From Aerococcus urinaeequi (GTDB lineage: Bacteria > Bacillota > Bacilli > Lactobacillales > Aerococcaceae), in NCBI RefSeq assembly GCF_001543205.1, contig NZ_CP014162.1, positions 1,736,001 through 1,800,000 on the forward strand: a DNA stretch of 64,000 nucleotides, read 5' to 3'. The position numbers and the translations under genes are program-made. The notes under the pieces were generated by a model. That model was not told where the DNA came from. It saw only the letters and a list, made by a program, of their open reading frames with translations, and made no database searches. Shown piece by piece: positions 44,709 to 55,300 of the stretch; position 1 is the stretch's first letter; each line of letters begins with the position of its first letter.

Positions 44709-44756
44709 TATAAGGCATTGTCTTTCAAATTGATAGAAGAAAGACAATGCCTTATA
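44709..44756 (-). other. Large perfect inverted repeat between nupC and the nucleoside hydrolase gene
   Basis: TATAAGGCATTGTCTTTC at 44709-44726 is the exact complement of 44739-44756, an 18-bp stem with a 12-nt loop. The sequence after it on the minus strand is only moderately T-rich. It could be a terminator or partial terminator of nupC, or an RNA stabiliser. Confidence 0.7.
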
Positions 44757-44795
44757 TAAGTTTATTTAAATTTACTATTGAGTCAGGTTTCTAAA

Positions 44796-45995
44796 TTAGA
44801 AGAAGAAACCAACAATTGTCGCTGAAATCATAGATACTAAGACAGAAGCAATGATTAAACGCCATGTATTGTTTGCGACAACTTTTGCTTGTTTAGCTGA
44901 CATAATTTTTACAGAAGCAATAATCATGCCGACAGTTGCGATATTTGAAAATGAGATAACATAAGTTGACATCATCGCCATTGTTTTCTCTGTTACTTGA
45001 CCAGCAACTGCTTGAACTTCACCTAAGGCCACAAATTCATTGGTTAACAATTTAGAAGCCATGATTGAACCAGCACTTACGATATCTGTACTTGGAACAC
45101 CCATAATATATGCAAGTGGAGAGAAAACGTAACCAAGGATAGTAACGAAATCTATGCCAAATACCAAACTAGCTAATGAATTAAGGAAGGTAATTAAAGC
45201 TGTAAAACCAATCAATGAACCAGCGATTGCTAGGGCAATTTGGAAACCACTAGAAATGTAGTCACTCAATACTGAGAAAAAGTTATCTTCTTCAATTCCT
45301 TCGTTTTCTTTAGCTTCTTCAATAGGGTTGAAATCTACTTGAAGTGCTTGTGGATTATATGGTGTCATCAATGAGACGATAACGAAAGCGGCAAAAACAT
45401 TTAACAGAATAGCTACTACTACAAATTTACCATCAACCATTTGCATGTAAGAAGCAATAGTTGTAGCTGATACACAAGATAATCCCATTAGCGCAAACGT
45501 AAAGATTTGTTCAGGTGAGAATTTATCAATGTAACGTTTTATTGTAATAAAACCATTTGATTGGCCAAGCATAGCCATAATAATGGCAATATATGATTCA
45601 TTTTCACCCATACCAGTCACCTTGTTAAGGCCTTTACCTAAGTATTTAGCGATAAATGGTAAAACGTTAATATATTGAAGGATACCAATCAATCCAGAAA
45701 TAAATACAATTGGCATTAAAACGTTTAGGAAGAAGATACCATATCCTGTAGACCCCTCACCAAAAACAAATTCGGTACCACCATTTGCTTGTAAGATTAA
45801 CCAGTTAAAGAATCCTGATACACCTTCCAAAATTGCAATCCCAAAGCTTGTTCTTAAACCAATGAAGGCTAAAACAAACATAATAACTAATAAAATTCCT
45901 ACTTGTTTAATACGGGCGTTCTTACGGTCTTTACTAAGTAATAAAGCAATAAGTCCAATGACAATTAGACCGATGATTCCGCGAATAATACTCAT
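44796..45995 (-). CDS. nupC: Concentrative nucleoside transporter NupC
   Basis: 399 residues with about ten hydrophobic segments, of the CNT family, which imports nucleosides with protons or sodium. The conserved regions GLIGILQYINVLPF, GQSNGFITIKRY and the C-terminal GSIMASKLLTNEFVALGE are present. AAGGAGATAA precedes the ATG. It precedes the nucleoside hydrolase gene in the same direction. Confidence 0.92.
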   Translation of the reverse strand: MSIIRGIIGLIVIGLIALLLSKDRKNARIKQVGILLVIMFVLAFIGLRTSFGIAILEGVSGFFNWLILQANGGTEFVFGEGSTGYGIFFLNVLMPIVFISGLIGILQYINVLPFIAKYLGKGLNKVTGMGENESYIAIIMAMLGQSNGFITIKRYIDKFSPEQIFTFALMGLSCVSATTIASYMQMVDGKFVVVAILLNVFAAFVIVSLMTPYNPQALQVDFNPIEEAKENEGIEEDNFFSVLSDYISSGFQIALAIAGSLIGFTALITFLNSLASLVFGIDFVTILGYVFSPLAYIMGVPSTDIVSAGSIMASKLLTNEFVALGEVQAVAGQVTEKTMAMMSTYVISFSNIATVGMIIASVKIMSAKQAKVVANNTWRLIIASVLVSMISATIVGFFF

Positions 45996-46173
45996 AGTTA
46001 TCTCCTTTTCTTATTCATATTCAAATTTTTGCACTGCTAATCATTATAAAATATTGGTTAGTAAAATACTAGTGATTTTAAGAGAATTTCCGAACGATAA
46101 ACCGGTTACAATTTTAATCTATCATACATAATACAATAAAGCTGAATAAACCTACAAAATGAAGACTTTTAAA

Positions 46174-46202
46174 TTGACTTAAAGTCAAGAATTTGGCACA
46201 AT
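46174..46202 (+). promoter_or_regulatory. Probable clpX promoter with a palindromic -35 region
   Basis: TTGACT at 46174-46179 and CACAAT at 46197-46202 are 17 nt apart. The -35 is part of the inverted repeat TTGACTT-A-AAGTCAA (46174-46188), a possible operator. Confidence 0.45.
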
Positions 46203-46237
46203 AAGGTGATGTAAAAAGGGAAAGGAGAACGGATAGC

Positions 46238-47494
46238 ATGTATAATGATGATGAACAAACAACGATTCACTGTTCTTTTTGTGGAAAATCACAAGATGAG
46301 GTAGACAAAATCATCGCTGGACCGGGTGTTTATATCTGTAATGAATGTGTAGCCCTATGCCAAGAAATTATTGATGAAGAAGTTAACCAAGAACGACAAG
46401 AATCTTATACAATGGTTGAACCACCAAAGCCAACTGAAATTCGTTCCATCTTAGATGATTATGTTATTGGTCAAGATCAAGCTAAAAAAACTTTATCAGT
46501 AGCAGTATATAACCACTACAAACGTATTTCTTCTAATAACGAAACAAATGATGATGGGGTATCTCTACAAAAGAGTAATATCCTACTAATGGGCCCAACT
46601 GGTTCAGGTAAAACATACTTAGCTCAAACTTTAGCACGTATTCTTGATGTGCCATTTGCGATTGCAGATGCAACGACACTGACAGAAGCGGGTTATGTTG
46701 GGGAAGATGTTGAAAATATCCTAGTGAAATTAATGCAATCAGCTGATTTCGATGTTGAGCGCGCACAAAAAGGGATTATCTATGTCGATGAAATCGATAA
46801 GATTGCTCGTAAGTCAGAGAACGTCTCAATCACCCGTGACGTATCTGGTGAAGGTGTACAACAAGCCTTACTGAAGATTTTAGAGGGTACTGAAGCGAAT
46901 ATTCCGCCACAAGGTGGTCGTAAACATCCACACCAAGAATTAATTCAAGTGGATACAACAGACATTCTCTTTATTGTAGGTGGTGCCTTTGATGGTATCG
47001 AGCCAATTATTAAAGAACGTCTAGGTGAAAAGGTCATTGGTTTTGGCAATTCTTCAAATAACCATATTTTGAATGACAACGATGCAATTATGCAACAAGC
47101 CATTCCACAAGACTTACAAACTTTCGGGCTAATTCCTGAATCTATTGGACGTTTACCGATTATGGCGAACTTGAATAAATTAACAAAAGAAGATTTAGTC
47201 CACATTCTAACGCAACCTAAAAATGCCTTAGTGAAACAGTATCAACAATTATTGAAGATGGATAATGTGGAATTAACCTTTACAGATGAAGCTTTAGATG
47301 CCATCGCACAAAAAGCTCTAGACCGTAAGACAGGCGCGCGTGGGTTACGCTCAATTATTGAAGAAGCTATGTTAGAAATCATGTTTGAAATTCCTTCACG
47401 AGAAGACGTTTCAAAAGTAATGATTACTGAATCAGTGATTAATGACGACATCGAACCAGATTTATTTGACTTAGAAGGCGAAAAAATCGCTTAA
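46238..47494 (+). CDS. clpX: ATP-dependent Clp protease ATP-binding subunit ClpX
   Basis: 418 residues. AAA+ unfoldase that feeds ClpP. The N-terminal zinc finger has Cys12, Cys15, Cys34 and Cys37. Walker A is GPTGSGKT, the pore loop lies in [13 protein letters not shown], and Walker B is [20 protein letters not shown] contains the ClpP-contacting IGF loop. AAAGGAGAA precedes the ATG. engB follows, as is usual in Firmicutes. Confidence 0.97.
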   Translation: MYNDDEQTTIHCSFCGKSQDEVDKIIAGPGVYICNECVALCQEIIDEEVNQERQESYTMVEPPKPTEIRSILDDYVIGQDQAKKTLSVAVYNHYKRISSNNETNDDGVSLQKSNILLMGPTGSGKTYLAQTLARILDVPFAIADATTLTEAGYVGEDVENILVKLMQSADFDVERAQKGIIYVDEIDKIARKSENVSITRDVSGEGVQQALLKILEGTEANIPPQGGRKHPHQELIQVDTTDILFIVGGAFDGIEPIIKERLGEKVIGFGNSSNNHILNDNDAIMQQAIPQDLQTFGLIPESIGRLPIMANLNKLTKEDLVHILTQPKNALVKQYQQLLKMDNVELTFTDEALDAIAQKALDRKTGARGLRSIIEEAMLEIMFEIPSREDVSKVMITESVINDDIEPDLFDLEGEKIA

Positions 47495-47528
47495 TTATTG
47501 TTAATAGTAGCAGTGTATTAAATACAAT

Positions 47529-47558
47529 GGGAAAGACTAGAATGAGTCTTTCCTTTTT
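47529..47558 (+). terminator. Terminator or attenuator between clpX and engB
   Basis: GGAAAGACT pairs with AGTCTTTCC, followed by five T residues. It lies in the 85-nt gap and would limit readthrough into engB. Confidence 0.7.
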
Positions 47559-47579
47559 GCGTCAGAAAGGGGATTTTTC

Positions 47580-48185
47580 ATGGACGTACATAACGTTGAG
47601 TTTCTGATATCTGCCGTGAGGCCAGAACAGTATCCAGCACCAATTATTCCGGAAATCGCGTTAGCAGGTCGGTCTAATGTTGGGAAAAGTTCTTTCATCA
47701 ACACAATGATCAACCGTAAAAAACTGGCTAGAACCTCTAGTAAACCAGGTAAAACACAACAATTAAACTATTATCAAATTGAAGATTTATTCTACTTTGT
47801 GGATGTGCCAGGTTACGGTTATGCCAGAGTAAGCAAGACAGAAAAAGCTAAATGGGGCGAGATGTTAGAAACGTATTTTGCTAGCCGTGAAAATCTAGCA
47901 TTGGCCCTATTGGTTGTTGACTTCCGTCATCAGCCAACAAAAGATGATATCCAAATGAAAGAGTTTATGGATTACCATGGCGTACCATATTTTGTCATAG
48001 CAACAAAAACAGACAAAATTAAGAAGAGTCAATGGAATAAACACTTAAGTGATATTTATAAAACATTAGAATTAGAATCAATCGATCAGATCTTACCATT
48101 CTCTGCTGAAACAAAGGATGGCCGCGATGAAGCGTGGGAAATTATTCAAGCTGTTTTAGATGGCGAATTTGAGTCTGAAGTATAG
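47580..48185 (+). CDS. engB: Ribosome biogenesis GTP-binding protein EngB/YsxC
   Basis: 201 residues. G1 is GRSNVGKSS, the G2/G3 region reads [14 protein letters not shown] and FVDVPGYG, G4 is ATKTDK, and G5 lies in PFSAETKDG. It is needed for assembly of the large ribosomal subunit. GAAAGGGGA precedes the ATG. Confidence 0.96.
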   Translation: MDVHNVEFLISAVRPEQYPAPIIPEIALAGRSNVGKSSFINTMINRKKLARTSSKPGKTQQLNYYQIEDLFYFVDVPGYGYARVSKTEKAKWGEMLETYFASRENLALALLVVDFRHQPTKDDIQMKEFMDYHGVPYFVIATKTDKIKKSQWNKHLSDIYKTLELESIDQILPFSAETKDGRDEAWEIIQAVLDGEFESEV

Positions 48186-48220
48186 GTTACAAATATTCGT
48201 AAAGAATATAGCCATATCGA

Positions 48221-48249
48221 TTGCATTTTGATTTGGTTTCCGCTATATT
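48221..48249 (+). promoter_or_regulatory. Probable promoter of dnaG-rpoD
   Basis: TTGCAT at 48221-48226 and TATATT at 48244-48249 are 17 nt apart, 36 nt upstream of the dnaG start. Confidence 0.5.
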
Positions 48250-48285
48250 TATTGTGAGTTTTTGCCGGCAAAAGTAGGTGATCAA

Positions 48286-50181
48286 TTGGCGAATTTTATT
48301 CCAGAGGAAATCATTAATGAAGTTAAGAATAATGTAAATATCCTTGATGTTACCAGTCAATTTGTTGACTTACAAAAAAGGGGACGTAACTATTTTGGTT
48401 ATTGTCCATTTCATGAAGAACGTACGCCTTCGTTCACAGTAAATGAAGAAAAGCAGATTTTTCACTGCTTCTCATGTGGTCGAGGGGGTAATGTTTTTCG
48501 TTTTATGGAAGAAATTGAAGGCTATTCCTTCCCCCAAGCTGTCCAAAAGGTAGCTGAAACTGGGAATGTTTCGGTATCTTTCGATTGGTCAGCCTTAGAT
48601 GATGGCAAACAAACAGCCAATTATTCAAGTGCGCAAAATCGACTCATCCAACTTCATGAAGAATTAAGGCAATTTTACCATTATTTATTGATGAATACGG
48701 AAAACGGTCACCAAGGACTAACGTATCTATATGATCGAGGTTTAAGCAAAGAAACGCTTGATGCCTACCAAATTGGTATCGCACCTGAAGATGGGCGCTT
48801 AGCTGCACAACATCTGTTAAACAAAGAATTTACCATTGAAGAGTTGCAACTTTCTGGTATATTTGTAGGCGACCAGGACCGGTTAAAAGATAGATTTGCT
48901 GGTCGTGTGATGTTCCCACTACGAAATCCCCAAGGGAAGACTGTTGGTTTTTCAGGGAGGATATTGCCTGGCTCTAACCATTATGAAAGTCATCCTGATG
49001 CAGCCAAGTACTTGAATAGTCCTGAGACAGAAATATTCGAGAAAAATACTTTCCTGTTTAACTTGGATTTAGCTCAAAATGAAGCCCGAAGAGCCAAAGA
49101 GCTCGTTTTATTTGAAGGTTTTATGGACGTCATAGCCTCACACAATGAAGGTGTAGGCAATGGTGTTGCATCTATGGGAACTAGTTTAACCAACAACCAA
49201 ATTAAGGCTATTGAACGAACAAGTAAACAGGTCTTAATTGCCTATGATGGAGATAAACCCGGTCAAAAGGCGACCCTTCGAGCAATTAATTTGATACAAA
49301 ATCAAAGTAGTCGTTTGAAGCTAAATGTGCTAGCCTTTGAGCAAAATTTAGACCCTGATGAATTTATTCAAAAGTATGGTGGCGAGCGGTATGTCAATTT
49401 TGTCTTGAACAAAAGGTTGAGTCCGATTCATTTCATGAGGAATTATTACCGGCAGGAATTTTCTCTTGAGACTGATAATGGCAAGATCCAATTCATTAAT
49501 GTGATGTTGGAAGCCATTGCTAAAATTCAACAAGCCATCGATCGGGATATCTATGTTGGAGAAATTGCTGAAGATACAGGTGTATCTAAAGACACCTTAT
49601 TACACCAGTTAGAGAGTCATAGTCCTAAAAAACAGTCACACCAACCCTATCAAGCTGATGATAACGGCAACCAGAAGTCTTTTCCAACAAATACCAATTT
49701 TCAACCAAGTATTCCTGCTACAACAAGCAAGAAAAAGTCCCAACTTGAAAAAAGTGAATTGCTATTACTATATCGTTTACTCTATAATAGTGAAACATGG
49801 TTACTAATAGCGAATAGGGATTTTCATTTCCATTCTAGTGGAGTTGAAACGGTCTTTATGTTATTGTCTGACTATCGAGAAAACAATCAAAATATTGACG
49901 GTGAGATTGATCCTGGAGATTTCTTACAGGCCTTGTCAGGTGCTGAAGAACAGCGTCTTGTAGCTGAAGTGATGAATATGGAAGTGGCACCAGATATAGG
50001 TGAGGGCGAAGTTGAAGATCTAATTTATAATATTCAAATCAAAGGTAATGTTGAACAAAAAATGCAATCTTTAGACGACGAAATTGCTTATGCAAGATCG
50101 GTAGACGACTTTGCACAAATTAGCATTTTGATCAAACAAAAAATAGATTTGTTAAAGCAAATAAAAAGTCGTGGTAAATAA
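48286..50181 (+). CDS. dnaG: DNA primase
   Basis: About 631 residues. I chose TTG at 48286 (AGGTG 5 nt upstream), because it gives MANFIPEEI, like other Firmicute primases. A TTG at 48262 would add eight residues. The CHC2 zinc finger has Cys40, His43, Cys61 and Cys64. The Toprim domain holds VLFEGFMDVIA and AYDGDKPGQKA. A helicase-binding C-terminal domain follows a Gln/Ser/Lys-rich linker (near residue 455). It forms the macromolecular synthesis operon with rpoD, 37 nt downstream. Confidence 0.95.
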   Translation: MANFIPEEIINEVKNNVNILDVTSQFVDLQKRGRNYFGYCPFHEERTPSFTVNEEKQIFHCFSCGRGGNVFRFMEEIEGYSFPQAVQKVAETGNVSVSFDWSALDDGKQTANYSSAQNRLIQLHEELRQFYHYLLMNTENGHQGLTYLYDRGLSKETLDAYQIGIAPEDGRLAAQHLLNKEFTIEELQLSGIFVGDQDRLKDRFAGRVMFPLRNPQGKTVGFSGRILPGSNHYESHPDAAKYLNSPETEIFEKNTFLFNLDLAQNEARRAKELVLFEGFMDVIASHNEGVGNGVASMGTSLTNNQIKAIERTSKQVLIAYDGDKPGQKATLRAINLIQNQSSRLKLNVLAFEQNLDPDEFIQKYGGERYVNFVLNKRLSPIHFMRNYYRQEFSLETDNGKIQFINVMLEAIAKIQQAIDRDIYVGEIAEDTGVSKDTLLHQLESHSPKKQSHQPYQADDNGNQKSFPTNTNFQPSIPATTSKKKSQLEKSELLLLYRLLYNSETWLLIANRDFHFHSSGVETVFMLLSDYRENNQNIDGEIDPGDFLQALSGAEEQRLVAEVMNMEVAPDIGEGEVEDLIYNIQIKGNVEQKMQSLDDEIAYARSVDDFAQISILIKQKIDLLKQIKSRGK

Positions 50182-50218
50182 ACTATTACAATTATTATTT
50201 ATGTAAGGAGCAAATTGA

Positions 50219-51307
50219 ATGGTAAAGAAAAAAGTGGACGGCGTAACACTTAACCAAGCTACAAAACAATTAATTGCTGAGAAAAAAATTCTTGGTACAA
50301 TTCAATATACTGATTTAAGCGATAAAATCGCACAACCTTTTGCCTTAGATGATAAAGGTATTGCCGTTGTTGATGAAAATGGCGAACCAACATTGCGTCA
50401 GATGGATAAAGAAGCCGACAAAGAAGCAGAAAAAGTGAAGAAAGAGGAAGTAGATCCTACTTCTGTAGCTTCTGACGTTAAAATTAACGACCCAGTTAGG
50501 ATGTACTTGAAAGAGATTGGCCGCGTGGAATTATTAACTGCGGACGAAGAGGTTTCTTTAGCACAACGTATTGAACAAGGTGACCCAGTAGCTAAGCAAG
50601 AATTAGCTGAAGCCAACTTACGTTTGGTTGTATCTATTGCTAAACGTTATGTAGGACGTGGTATGTCATTCTTAGATTTAATTCAAGAAGGTAACATGGG
50701 GCTAATGAAGGCTGTTGAGAAATTTGACTACCATAAAGGGTTCAAATTCTCTACTTACGCTACTTGGTGGATTCGTCAAGCCATTACCCGTGCCATTGCT
50801 GACCAAGCGCGTACTATCCGTATTCCGGTACATATGGTTGAAACTATTAATAAATTAGTACGTATCCAACGTCAATTATTGCAAGATTTAGGACGCGAAC
50901 CAACCCCAGAAGAAATTGGGGCTGAAATGGATTTACCAACTGAAAAAGTACGTGATATTCTAAAAATTGCTCAAGAGCCAGTATCATTGGAAACACCTAT
51001 TGGAGAGGAAGATGACTCTCACTTAGGTGATTTCATTGAAGACCACGATGCAACTAGTCCTGCTGACTACACTTCTGCAGAATTATTAAAAGAACAATTA
51101 AACGAGGTCTTAGATACTCTAACAGACCGTGAAGAAAATGTTTTACGTTTACGTTTCGGTCTAGAAGATGGTCAATCGAAAACATTGGAACAAGTTGGTC
51201 AACAATTTGGCGTTACCCGGGAGCGTATCCGTCAAATCGAGGCAAAAGCATTGAGAAAATTACGCCACCCATCTCGTTCAAAACAATTAAAAGACTTTTT
51301 AGAATAA
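50219..51307 (+). CDS. rpoD: RNA polymerase primary sigma factor
   Basis: 362 residues, the short Firmicute SigA type. Region 1.2 begins at [16 protein letters not shown]. Region 2 contains [14 protein letters not shown]-like [13 protein letters not shown], region 3 follows, and region 4 ends with [27 protein letters not shown] precedes the ATG. The N-terminal 90 residues are Lys/Glu-rich, with [16 protein letters not shown] strong terminator follows. Confidence 0.97.
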   Translation: MVKKKVDGVTLNQATKQLIAEKKILGTIQYTDLSDKIAQPFALDDKGIAVVDENGEPTLRQMDKEADKEAEKVKKEEVDPTSVASDVKINDPVRMYLKEIGRVELLTADEEVSLAQRIEQGDPVAKQELAEANLRLVVSIAKRYVGRGMSFLDLIQEGNMGLMKAVEKFDYHKGFKFSTYATWWIRQAITRAIADQARTIRIPVHMVETINKLVRIQRQLLQDLGREPTPEEIGAEMDLPTEKVRDILKIAQEPVSLETPIGEEDDSHLGDFIEDHDATSPADYTSAELLKEQLNEVLDTLTDREENVLRLRFGLEDGQSKTLEQVGQQFGVTRERIRQIEAKALRKLRHPSRSKQLKDFLE

Positions 51308-51318
51308 GATTCTCAACC

Positions 51319-51347
51319 AAAAAAGCAGCCGAAGGGCTGCTTTTTTT
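51319..51347 (+). terminator. Terminator after rpoD
   Basis: AAAAAAGCAGCC at 51319-51330 pairs with GGCTGCTTTTTT around GAAG. Confidence 0.93.
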
Positions 51348-51349
51348 AT

Positions 51350-51794
51350 TGCGAGTTTTTAAATTGTATTGACCATAAACCTCGTAATTCAAATGCCATT
51401 TGACACTGTACTTATCTCTCAGCATGCTATAACTAAGGAACCAATCCATCGCTTGAAATAAGACGATAACCTCCGTAGATTCCTTAACTAAGTTATAAAA
51501 ACAGCCTTGTAACTGGTCAAAATCACTAGACATAATAGACACAGAGACATCATTGTAGTCGGGTTAACCTTCACTAGGAAATTCGTCTGAGAATAATAAA
51601 CTCTTGCCGTCAATGTCTAGGGCACCGCGCAGCAAATGATGGTGCTGTGTTTTTGGTAATTGACCGGAATTTTCAGTATCTACCACAGCGCCATATTCAA
51701 CTGCGGCTAATATTTTACCACCTAGTGTTTCTTTATAGTAGGGCATTGCATCTGTGGCTTATCCATAGAAAGATAAGTAAGGGATTATAGTCAT
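51350..51794 (-). pseudogene. VOC-family (PhnB/glyoxalase-like) protein, broken by two stop codons
   Basis: In one minus-strand frame from the ATG at 51794 the translation reads MTIIPYLSFYG, a TAA, then ATDAMPYYKETLGGKILAAV, further ALDIDGKSLLFSDEFPSEG, a second TAA (51564-51566), then PDYNDVSVSIMSSDF and YSVKWHLNYEV. The start, the YKETLGG helix, the LLFSDEFP strand and the closing VKWHLNYE are all landmarks of the PhnB-like VOC family, in the right order. The two in-frame TAA codons make it a pseudogene. The frame runs on into the rpoD terminator without its own stop, so the 3' end is lost too. Confidence 0.75.
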
Positions 51795-52347
51795 GATTCC
51801 ACGCCTTTATCGTGACTCCTTGTTTAATTCAGTTTAGCAAATTTTAGCAAAGTCCTAGAATTTCACCGATAAATCAGAAGTTAAAAAAACACAAATTTGA
51901 AATATTGATAGTAAATCAAGGGGGACAAAGACAAAGATTGTATCTATTTGTTTTTTTTATGTATTCATATCAAGTTCATTTTTTTCAGCCGCTTATATAG
52001 AGAGAAGTGAGTTTTCAATAGAAAATATGGCTAAAAAGTTAGAAAAAAATGATGCTGTTTTCATTTTTTGTTTGACCTTCATATCAACATGCCGTAAAGT
52101 ACGACAAAGGAAAAAATACTTCGCAATCAAAAAGCAGATGACAATTTGTCTTCAAGAATCATTAAGGGTCATATCTGAGTCTGTGAAAAATGGAAGGGAA
52201 AGTATTTTAATTTTAATAAAGCCAATCGGCACCGATGTTTTTAATAAAATCCCACAGATTGCAGGTATATAGCTTGAATTAGGGGTGTTTAAAGAAATTG
52301 GTGGATTTGGTGTGCAATCGATAGGTCATTAGAAAAGGGGAAAAATT
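51795..52347 (+). other. Degraded or leader DNA upstream of carB, no assignable gene
   Basis: Very A+T-rich. An 81-codon frame at 52027-52272 has no ribosome site, odd composition and no recognised similarity. Its frame continues after the TAG for 20 more codons (LELGVFKEIGGFGVQSIGH, stop 52330-52332), and these look more protein-like, which suggests a decayed gene end. A TTGACC (52072-52077) and TAAAGT (52095-52100) pair, 17 nt apart, could be the carB promoter and would leave a leader of about 240 nt. Confidence 0.4.
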
Positions 52348-55300
52348 ATGCCAAAGAGAACAGATATTCACAAAATTCTAGTTATCGGATCTGGTCCCAT
52401 TGTTATCGGACAAGCAGCCGAATTTGACTATGCTGGTACTCAAGCTTGTTTCGCATTAAAAGAAGAAGGATACGAAGTTGTCCTAATTAATTCGAATCCA
52501 GCGACAATAATGACTGATCGCAAGATGGCCGATAAGATTTATATCGAGCCAATTACTGAAGAAATGGTTTCTAAAATTTTATACGAAGAAAAACCAGATG
52601 CAATTTTACCATCACTTGGTGGTCAAACAGGCTTAAACATGGCTTTAACTTTAGATGCTTCAGGTATTTTAGAAGAATTAGATATTGAGTTAATTGGTAC
52701 CAACCTTAAAGCCATTGACCAAGCAGAAGACCGTGAGTTATTTAAAAACTTGATGACTTCAATCGGCCAACCTGTTCCGGATTCAACAATTGTTCACACT
52801 GTCGATGAAGCGGTTGATTTTGCCAATAAAATTGGTTACCCAATTATTGTAAGACCAGCCTTTACCATGGGTGGTTCTGGTGGTGGTATCTGTGAAGACC
52901 AAGCATCATTAGAAAAAATCGTTAAGAACGGTTTGATTTTATCGCCAGTAACCCAATGTTTAATTGAGAAATCAATTGCTGGTTACCAAGAAATAGAATA
53001 CGAAGTAATGAGAGATGGCGCGGGTGTTGCAAAAGTCATCACTTCGATGGAAAACTTCGACCCAGTTGGTGTACATACAGGAGATTCAATTGTGTTTGCC
53101 CCTAATCAATCACTTGATCAAGCACAAAATGACATGCTAGCAGATGTAGCCATTAAAATTATTCAAGCATTAGAAATTGAAGGTGGCTGTAATGTACAAC
53201 TTGCCTTAAAACCTGATACACAAGAATACTACATCATTGAGGTAAACCCTCGTGTATCTCGTTCATCAGCCCTAGCTTCAAAAGCGACAGGTTTCCCCAT
53301 TGCCAGAGTGGCAGCTAAAATCGCAGTAGGGTATCGCTTTGACGAATTATACAACCCTTACACTGAAACGACTTTTTCCGAATATGATCCAAAAAATATT
53401 ACTTATACTGTTGCAAAAGTGCCACGTTGGTCAAGCGACAAGTTCAAAAATGCAGATAGAAGCTTAACGACGCAAATGAAGGCAACTGGTGAGGTAATGT
53501 CACTAGGTCAATCGATTGAAGAAGCCTTGTTGAAATCAATCCAATCGCTTGATAACGGCCACCCACACTTATTCGATGTGGATGCTGCTAAAGCGTCAGA
53601 CGAGAAAATTTTAAAAGAAATTGTCGAAGTGAAAGATGACCGTATCTTCTACTTGGCAGAAGCGATTCGTCGTGGAATGACTGTAGAAGAAGCTGAAGAC
53701 CGTACGAAAATCCGCCCATTATTCCTAAAAGCTATTAAACATATCGTGGACATTGAAGCAGCGCTTAAAGATCAACCGCTAGATAAAGGTGTTGTGGCAG
53801 AAGCGAAATTAAGCGGCTTTGATGACCAAACAATTGCGCAACTTGCCAAAGTAACTGTGAATGAAGTGAAATCCTTTAGAGATGAACATGCCCTTGCACC
53901 TAATTTTGTCCCTGTAACCATCTGGGGTATGGGTGACTACGGTGAGGCAAGCTACTTCTTCACCTCTTATGCTGGTGAAAACAAAGTTAATACAGCTACT
54001 GATAAAGAATCTGTTTTAGTATTAGGTTCTGGTCCAATCAGAATCGGACAAGGAATTGAGTTTGACTACGCAACTGTTCACTGTGTTAAAGCCTTACAAA
54101 AAGCAGGGTATGAAGCCTTGATTATCAACTCTAACCCTGAAACAGTATCTACTGATTTCTCGATCTCTGACAAATTATTCTTTGAACCAGTTACTTTTGA
54201 AAATGTGATGGCTATTATTGAACGGGAGCAACCAATCGGTGTCATGATTCAATTCGGTGGACAAACTGCCATCAACTTGGCCAATGACTTGAATGAAGCT
54301 GGTATCCAAATTCTTGGGACATCGGTTGAAGACATGAACCGAGCTGAAGATAGAAAATTATTCGAACAAGCATTAACCCAATTAAATATTGCCCAACCAG
54401 AAGGTGCTACAGCCTTAACCTTAGAAGAAGCGCTAGCTATCCCAGAAAAAATTGGTGGCTACCCAGTACTTGTTAGACCATCATTTGTCCTAGGTGGTAG
54501 AGGGATGGAAGTGGTTTATGACGAAGAAAACTTAACCACTTACATGAATGACGCCTTGGTTGAAAGTCATAAATTAAAACAAGAAGCGCCAATCTTGATT
54601 GACCACTACGTTCAAGGGATTGAAGTTGAAGTGGACGCCATTTGCGACGGCACGGATGTCTTTATCCCAGGTATCATGGAACATATCGAAGCAGCGGGTG
54701 TCCACTCAGGTGACTCCATGGCTGTTTTCCCTACACAAAGATTATCACAAGCTGTCATCGACCAAATTATCGATGAAACCATCAAAATTGGAAATGGCTT
54801 AGGCACAATTGGGATGGTGAATATCCAGTTCATCGTGGAAAATGATAAAGTCTTTATTATCGAAGTGAACCCTAGAGCCAGCCGTACAGTGCCATTCTTA
54901 TCAAAAGTAACAGATATTGAAATCGCGCAAATTGCTACAAACGTGATCATGGGGACTAGCTTACAAGCGCAAGGCTATACTAGCGGGGTATTCGACTATA
55001 CTGATGACCAAGTCCATGTGAAAGCACCGGTCTTCTCATTCACTAAATTAAATGGTGTTGATCCAGCGGTTAGTCCAGAAATGAAATCAACTGGTGAAGT
55101 GATGGGGTCAGGTAAGACATACGCCATTGCCCTACAAAGAGCCTTTGAAGGAGCCAACATTCAAGCGACTGAAGATGGTGCGATTGTCTTCAACTTGTTT
55201 AAAGCAGATTTAGGAGAAATCGAAGCGGACTTGACCAAGTTGCATAAGGCAGGTTACCCATTAGCAATCTACATCAATGACGCAGACGAAAAGCTTGAAT

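Noticed and set aside
46174-46188. Possible CtsR operator before clpX
   Set aside because: CtsR sites are direct heptad repeats of AGTCAAA type. This is an inverted repeat with only one such half.
51940-51985. ArgR box (ATGTATTCATAT) upstream of carB
   Set aside because: Only one weak half-site in very A+T-rich DNA, far from the start, and the arg operon itself shows T-box rather than ArgR control.
52027-52272. An 81-codon frame upstream of carB
   Set aside because: No ribosome site, a plausible promoter lies inside it, and there is no recognisable domain. Treated as decayed or leader DNA.
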